Assembly (NCBI GenBank): GCA_937997485.1 | Contig: CALKTH010000059.1 | Location: 121,070-185,069 of the forward strand | Length of the DNA stretch: 64,000 bases | Source of the DNA: an uncultured Acidimicrobiales bacterium | Lineage (GTDB): Bacteria; Actinomycetota; Acidimicrobiia; Acidimicrobiales; SZUA-35 | Direction of reading: 5' to 3' | In this document: piece after piece, positions 59,568-64,000 of the stretch | How the letters are laid out: the number at the start of each line of letters is the position of its first letter | Position numbering within the stretch: position 1 is the stretch's first letter | Made by a program: the position numbers and the translations under genes | The notes under the pieces: generated by a model | Database searches by the model: none | What the model saw: the letters and a program-made list of their open reading frames with translations, nothing else | What the model was told of the DNA's origin: nothing

Positions 59568-60212
59568 ATGACACTTGACCTGACGGCACATGAGGTGCTG
59601 ACCACCACCCGCTCAGTCCGCAAACGGCTCGACTTCGACCGCCCTGTGGACCGATCGGTGGTGTTGGAGTGCATCGACGTGGCGCTCCAGGCACCGACGG
59701 GGTCCAACCAGCAGGGTTGGCAGTGGATGGTGATCGAGGATCCAGAGAAGAAGAAGGCGCTGGCGGAGATGTATGCCACCAACTTCGCAGCGTACGCAGC
59801 CCAGCCGGGCCGCGAGTACAGCGAGGGCGACGTTCGAGCCGAGTCACGCGATGCCGTCGTCAGCTCCGCTCAGTACCTGGCTGACAACTTTCACAAGGCC
59901 CCGTACCTGATGATTCCGCTCATCGAGGGCCGCATGGGCGAGGGCGTCCCCGCGTTCGGCCAGGCCAGCGTGTGGGGCTCGATTCTCCCGGCCGTCTGGA
60001 GCTTCATGCTCGCCTTGCGGGCCCGCGGCCTCGGTTCAGCGTGGACCACGCTCCATCTGCCGAACGAGAAGGAGGCGGCGGAGCTGCTCGGGATTCCGTA
60101 TGACCAGTACACACAGGCCGGCTTGTTCCCGATCGCGTACACCAAGGGAACCGACTTCAAGCTGGCCAAGCGCATCCCTGCTTCCGAGCTCACGCACTGG
60201 GACACGTTCTAG
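59568..60212 (+). CDS. Nitroreductase-family FMN oxidoreductase
   Basis: A 214-residue flavoprotein of the nitroreductase fold. The N-terminal TTRSVRKRLDFDRPVDRSVV has the R-x-x-R-x-F/D phosphate-binding arginines, APTGSNQQGWQWMVIEDPEK the FMN-contacting SNxQ, and the C-terminal GLGSAWTTLHLPNEKEAAELL (first 20 residues) matches the family. Natural substrates are unknown. GGAG lies upstream of ATG 59568. It ends before a strong bidirectional terminator. Confidence 0.85.
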   Translation: MTLDLTAHEVLTTTRSVRKRLDFDRPVDRSVVLECIDVALQAPTGSNQQGWQWMVIEDPEKKKALAEMYATNFAAYAAQPGREYSEGDVRAESRDAVVSSAQYLADNFHKAPYLMIPLIEGRMGEGVPAFGQASVWGSILPAVWSFMLALRARGLGSAWTTLHLPNEKEAAELLGIPYDQYTQAGLFPIAYTKGTDFKLAKRIPASELTHWDTF

Positions 60213-60278
60213 AAATTCTCCTCAATGTCCCCTGCCGGGTAACTCGCTCGGCAAGGACTCGCGACTACGTTCGAACGC

Positions 60279-60317
60279 GAAGAGGTCCCCGGGATTCCCT
60301 CCCCCGGGGACCTCTTC
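60279..60317. terminator. Strong bidirectional intrinsic terminator
   Basis: Perfect 15 bp inverted repeat GAAGAGGTCCCCGGG with its complement, nine-base loop, then ACGTTTTC on the plus strand. It lies between the convergent nitroreductase and nucleotidase genes and can serve both. Confidence 0.85.
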
Positions 60318-60348
60318 ACGTTTTCTACTGCTAACTACTCAGCGGCAC

Positions 60349-62577
60349 TCAGGAGGCAGCGGCAGGAGTGAATCCCTGTGTTGAGTAGTCCTCGGTCGGC
60401 ACCTTCGAGACAGAGCCATTGAGGTCCTGCTCGACGAAGTCGATGAAGCCTTGGGCGTAGTCGATGAACGTGTCAACGCCTCGGCCGGAGTCGAACACGG
60501 TTTCGAGGGTGTCGTATCCGTCACCGCCGCTGGCCATGAAGCTGTTCACCACGACCGTGTAGGTGGCAGCGGGGTCGATCGGACCCCAGGCGCTGCCAGC
60601 GGCCTTGCTCCGGATCTCCAGGTTGGAGATGCGGTTGTCGGTGGCAGCCGTCATGTCCATGTCCCAACGCAGGTATGCGCCATACGGGTACGCACCGCTG
60701 GAGCCGTCGTTGTCGAGGATGTTGGCCACGCCATCTTCGAGCGCCTGCTTCACCTCGGCACCAGTCATCTCCAGATTCACCATGGTGTTGGAGAACGGGA
60801 GCAGCGTGTAGACATCGGCAATCGTGAGCGGACCCTCGGGGATGTCGATCCGCACGCCACCAGAGTTCTGGAGTGCGAAGTCGGCGTCGAAGGCACGATC
60901 AGCAAAGGCGAAGGCAACCAGCTGCTGGATGTCACCACCGTTGGGAACGCCATCCGCCTGACACGAAGCCAGCGATGAACGTCCGGTGTCCTGAGGGATA
61001 CGAGCCAGGCAGAGATCCTCGGTCACCGTGCCAACCACCTCAGCCGCCAACACATCGACCTGAGCGGAGAACGTGTCGAGCAGCGCATCGGCGTCAGCGT
61101 CAGGAGCGACGATGGCGGCCGGGGTGCCGGCGAGAGCAGCCAAGGCGGCCGCCTGCTGGTCAGCATCGAGGGCGACGTCTTCGTCATCGACCTCGGTGGT
61201 GAACGCATCGCCGAGCAAGACGTGCGGCGTGCCGCCGCACTCGGCGACGTGGCCGTACTGATCGAACGACACGTTCAGCTCGCCAACGATGTTGGAGAAC
61301 TGCCACGCCTGAACGACGCAGACCGGTACGCCGCTGGCGTCGGTGGTCTCGGTGGGATACGCACCCTCGCTGGAGATCGGAAGGATGCCGAAGTCGCCGA
61401 GCGGTGAGTGGGAGTCACCACCAACGATCAGGTCGACACCGGTCACCGCTGCGGCGAGTGCGAGGTCGTTCTCATACGTGTAATGGCTGAGGACGATGAT
61501 CTTGTCGACGCCGAGGCTGGTGAGTGCGTCAACGTTGCGCTGCGTCGTCTCGACTTCGTCCAGGAATGCCGTTGTGTCAAGCGGGCTCGATGACACCTTG
61601 GTCTTCTGGGCAATGTCGATACCGATGATGCCGACTCGTTCGCCACCAAAGTCTTTGATGGTCCACGGACGGAGGTACGGCACTTCACCGGATGGGGCCA
61701 GCGGCGTGCCCGGAGCAGGCACCACGTTGGCTCCCAGAACCGGGGTGTCACAGTCGCCCTCGGCCAGGAAGTCGAGGAACGTGACCAAGCCAGCGTCGCC
61801 ACCGTCGAATTCGTGGTTACCCACGGCGAAGGCGTCGAAGCAGACCTCGTTCATGAGCGCAGCATCCGCTTCACCCTCGAAGAGGCTGTAGAAGAGGGTG
61901 CCGGTGATGGCATCGCCAGCGTGCAGCTTCAGGTTGTTGGCCCCTGCGTGCTCGGCTTCGAGCGCATCCATCTGAGCAACGACTCGGGGGAACCCGCCCA
62001 TGGGCGCTTCGACCTCGATGTCGCCAACATCGAAGCTGATGTCGTCTTCCTCGAGGTTCGAGTGGTGATCGTTGATGTGGAAGATGTTCAGGTCGAACAC
62101 AGGATTCGGGCCCGTCGCTTCCCGCTGTTCGGTGGAGTCAGCGAAGAAGACGGCAACCTCGTTGCGAGGCATACCCTTCTCGAGCTCACCGACCCAGTAG
62201 GCCTCGCCTTGGGAGTCGGGGGCCCGTCCGAACGCATCGGTGTAGAGCTGAATGAGGAAGTCCTCATTGGACTGATCGGCGGGATACTTCTCCTGCCGTT
62301 CCGGGGACAACAGGAAGTTCTGAACGATGTCTTCGTACGACATGCCGTTTGCCTGCTGCTGGAGCCAGAACGCCAAGCCGCCGTCGTCGGGATCACGCCC
62401 GAGGAGCGTCTTGTACGCCCGCTCGATCCGCCCAACGGTTTCGTTGACCGCCGAGGCCTCGCGTCCTTCTCGAACGTCGTCGGTGAGTTCGGCCCCCACC
62501 GCCGTCACTGAGGACAGGGTTGCTGCCATCAGCACTCCGACAATCACACTCATTGCCAATTGCACACGGGTTTTCAT
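60349..62577 (-). CDS. Exported DUF4214 plus 5'-nucleotidase (UshA/NadN-like) protein
   Basis: A 742-residue secreted protein. Signal peptide (about 5-29, LAMSVIVGVLMAATLSSVTA), then DUF4214 (about 45-150, AYKTLLGRDPDDGGLAFW and LYTDAFGRAPDSQGEAYW). The metallophosphatase domain (about 160-450) has the metal sites HINDHHSN, HAGDAITG, GNHEFDGGD, VLSHY and GGDSHSPLG. The C-terminal 5'-nucleotidase domain (about 500-720) includes FALQNSGGVRIDIPEG and NSFMASGGDGYD, which holds substrate-binding aromatics. It should hydrolyse extracellular nucleotides or related phosphoesters. ATG 62577 has GGAGG five bases upstream; the open frame beyond is antisense to the fasciclin gene. Confidence 0.88.
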   Translation of the reverse strand: MKTRVQLAMSVIVGVLMAATLSSVTAVGAELTDDVREGREASAVNETVGRIERAYKTLLGRDPDDGGLAFWLQQQANGMSYEDIVQNFLLSPERQEKYPADQSNEDFLIQLYTDAFGRAPDSQGEAYWVGELEKGMPRNEVAVFFADSTEQREATGPNPVFDLNIFHINDHHSNLEEDDISFDVGDIEVEAPMGGFPRVVAQMDALEAEHAGANNLKLHAGDAITGTLFYSLFEGEADAALMNEVCFDAFAVGNHEFDGGDAGLVTFLDFLAEGDCDTPVLGANVVPAPGTPLAPSGEVPYLRPWTIKDFGGERVGIIGIDIAQKTKVSSSPLDTTAFLDEVETTQRNVDALTSLGVDKIIVLSHYTYENDLALAAAVTGVDLIVGGDSHSPLGDFGILPISSEGAYPTETTDASGVPVCVVQAWQFSNIVGELNVSFDQYGHVAECGGTPHVLLGDAFTTEVDDEDVALDADQQAAALAALAGTPAAIVAPDADADALLDTFSAQVDVLAAEVVGTVTEDLCLARIPQDTGRSSLASCQADGVPNGGDIQQLVAFAFADRAFDADFALQNSGGVRIDIPEGPLTIADVYTLLPFSNTMVNLEMTGAEVKQALEDGVANILDNDGSSGAYPYGAYLRWDMDMTAATDNRISNLEIRSKAAGSAWGPIDPAATYTVVVNSFMASGGDGYDTLETVFDSGRGVDTFIDYAQGFIDFVEQDLNGSVSKVPTEDYSTQGFTPAAAS

Positions 62578-62805
62578 CGTGACCTCCACATCTCGTCCGC
62601 CCCCCTTTGCTAGCAGCCTCTGAGCCCCATTGGCTCGGTCAACGGCAAAGAACAGGAAAACGCTCGACGAACAACGACTGTCACCGCTCTCCGTGACCAA
62701 CGGCACACGTTCCGCTGCATCCAGTGCATCCAAGTCGGGCGAAGTACCCACCAATCGCCCTCGACCGTCGAGGACAACACACCCTCCACACACAGGAGAC
62801 GTCAC

Positions 62806-63858
62806 ATGACGATCACCCGCACACGCAAGATTGCAGCACTCGCACTCGCCCTCTCCATGACCGCCGCAGCTTGCGGATCCGACGATCCAGACGAAGGCCT
62901 TCCCGCACCAACGACCGTCGCTGAGGCCGCAGAAGAGGCAATGGAAGAAGAAGCGATGGAAGAAGCCGGCACCATCGTCGACGTCGCCGTCGAGAATGGT
63001 TCCTTCAACACCCTCGTCGCCGCCGTCCAGGCGGCTGGCTTGGTCGAGACCCTGAGCGGCGAAGGGCCCTTCACGGTCTTCGCCCCCACCGATGATGCGT
63101 TCGCCGCTGCGCTCGATGCCCTGGGCATGACTGCCGACGAGCTGCTCGCCGACACCGACACGCTCACCACCATCCTCACCTACCACGTCGTTGCTGGCGA
63201 GGTTCCAAGTTCCGCACTCAGCGATGGCCAGATGGCCGCCACCGTGCAGGGCGAAGAGATCACCGTGGATCTGTCCGACGGCGTGAAGATCAACGATGTG
63301 AACGTCGTGATCGCGGACGTCGAGGCCAGCAACGGCATCATCCACGCTGTTGACGGCGTGCTCCTTCCCCCGACCGTCGCTGAGGCCCTCGGCCTCGGTG
63401 GTGACGCCATGGAAGAGGAAGAGGCGATGGAAGAGGTCGTCGAGACCAACACGGTCGTCGACGTCGCTGCCGAGGCAGGTAGCTTCACCACGCTGCTCGC
63501 CGCCGCGGACGCTGCCGGACTCACCGAGACCCTGCAGACCATCCCGGCCGTGACCATCTTCGCCCCCACCGATGAGGCCTTCGCTGCCGCACTGGACGCT
63601 CTTGGTCTCACCGCCGAAGAGCTCCTCGCCGACACCGAGACCCTCACCGCCATCCTCACCTACCACGCCGTGAGCGGCAACGTGCTCAGCACCGACCTCG
63701 CCGACGGCCCGGTCACCATGCTCAACGGCGCCGACGTCACGATCGATCTCTCCGATGGTGTCAAGGTCAACGAGGCCAACGTCGTCACCGCCGACGTGCT
63801 CGCTGACAACGGTGTGATTCACGTGATCGACGCCGTGCTCCTTCCCCCGAGCGAGTGA
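62806..63858 (+). CDS. Two-domain fasciclin (FAS1) lipoprotein
   Basis: A 350-residue cell-surface lipoprotein. The signal ends in MTAAACGS (lipidated cysteine near residue 23). An acidic Glu/Met/Ala linker (EEAMEEEAMEEAG) leads to FAS1 domain 1 (about 56-192), a second linker of the same type (GDAMEEEEAMEEV) to FAS1 domain 2 (about 214-348). Both domains carry FAPTD(D/E)AFAAALDALG, LTYH and SDGVK(I/V)N. The high identity of the two domains and linkers indicates a recent duplication. FAS1 domains mediate adhesion. AGGAGACGTCAC precedes the ATG. The 228 bp before it holds the divergent control region shared with the nucleotidase gene; no further gene is visible there. Confidence 0.9.
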   Translation: MTITRTRKIAALALALSMTAAACGSDDPDEGLPAPTTVAEAAEEAMEEEAMEEAGTIVDVAVENGSFNTLVAAVQAAGLVETLSGEGPFTVFAPTDDAFAAALDALGMTADELLADTDTLTTILTYHVVAGEVPSSALSDGQMAATVQGEEITVDLSDGVKINDVNVVIADVEASNGIIHAVDGVLLPPTVAEALGLGGDAMEEEEAMEEVVETNTVVDVAAEAGSFTTLLAAADAAGLTETLQTIPAVTIFAPTDEAFAAALDALGLTAEELLADTETLTAILTYHAVSGNVLSTDLADGPVTMLNGADVTIDLSDGVKVNEANVVTADVLADNGVIHVIDAVLLPPSE

Positions 63859-63905
63859 TCCAACGGGGCCGTTCTCCTCTCCAGCCCCGCCTCCCGCTCA
63901 ACACC

Positions 63906-63942
63906 AAACGCCCTCCGGTCCCTTCCTGACCGGAGGGCGTTT
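63906..63942. terminator. Strong intrinsic terminator after the fasciclin gene
   Basis: Perfect 15 bp inverted repeat AAACGCCCTCCGGTC with its complement around a seven-base loop; the 3' arm ends in GTTT. The A-rich and T-rich ends allow function in both directions. Confidence 0.85.
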
Positions 63943-64000
63943 CGCGTCCCCCAACCGCTCCGAACTCCGCCCGAACCAACGCCAGAATTGCCGCGTTCAT

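Noticed and set aside
62578..63822. In-frame N-terminal extension of the 5'-nucleotidase
   Set aside because: It is antisense to the fasciclin gene. The signal peptide and ribosome binding site place the real start at 62577.
63785..64000. A minus-strand frame at the right edge
   Set aside because: It runs through the terminator at 63906-63942 and into the fasciclin gene. Its Arg/Gly-rich sequence looks like a shadow of high-GC DNA.

Overview
This 64 kb window is a dense, high-GC stretch of a bacterial chromosome. The gene set points to an actinobacterium of the Acidimicrobiia (Ilumatobacter-like). The evidence is coenzyme F420 biosynthesis (cofD, cofE) with two luciferase-like flavin/F420 oxidoreductases, a DUF3516-type Ski2-like helicase, a homologue of the mycobacterial heme-degrading enzyme MhuD, MenA (menaquinone), frequent GTG/TTG starts, and three exported proteins with the DUF4214 module. 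The genus is an inference. No phage, transposase or CRISPR array was seen. The only RNA gene found is one tRNA-Val(CAC).

Layout. 1-8.1 kb: F420 genes, an exported beta-helix protein, the helicase, and an AraC regulator divergent from a VOC protein. 8.1-17.4 kb (minus strand): a glycan operon (ugd, UDP-xylose synthase, three GT4 glycosyltransferases, GDP-mannose pyrophosphorylase), preceded by thiamine pyrophosphokinase and an LCP glycan ligase. 17.5-29.1 kb: mostly housekeeping and unknown genes (SdpI-like, YceH, alpha/beta hydrolase, an overlapping HIT-GNAT-HNH unit, enoyl-CoA hydratase with an LLM oxidoreductase, DUF4332, a pentapeptide/DUF4214 protein), then an orphan NorQ-NorD pair and the tRNA. 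29.3-40.8 kb: a second surface-glycan locus (oxidoreductase, glycosyltransferases, RmlC-like cupin, ABC exporter, sulfotransferase, galE, Wzy-like polymerase, acyltransferase), which suggests a sulfated and acylated polysaccharide. 40.8-49 kb: amidase, DUF4184 and J-domain membrane proteins, an F420-type oxidoreductase, menA with the mhuD homologue, and murF divergent from ddl. 50-58.9 kb: a TetR regulator that starts a minus-strand unit (TPM-domain protein, lone LivH permease) and faces a plus-strand unit of an acyl-CoA reductase-HAD fusion, a LarA-like protein and a PlsC-type acyltransferase, with a perfect palindrome between them. 58.9-64 kb: a lipoprotein, a nitroreductase, an exported DUF4214-5'-nucleotidase and a two-domain fasciclin lipoprotein, with two strong hairpin terminators.

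Two features stand out. The first is a family of four intergenic palindromic repeats (about 75-120 bp); two copies flank the beta-helix gene in inverted orientation. The second is the TetR-controlled lipid-type unit, whose HAD and LarA-like components depart from their families' usual active-site residues.
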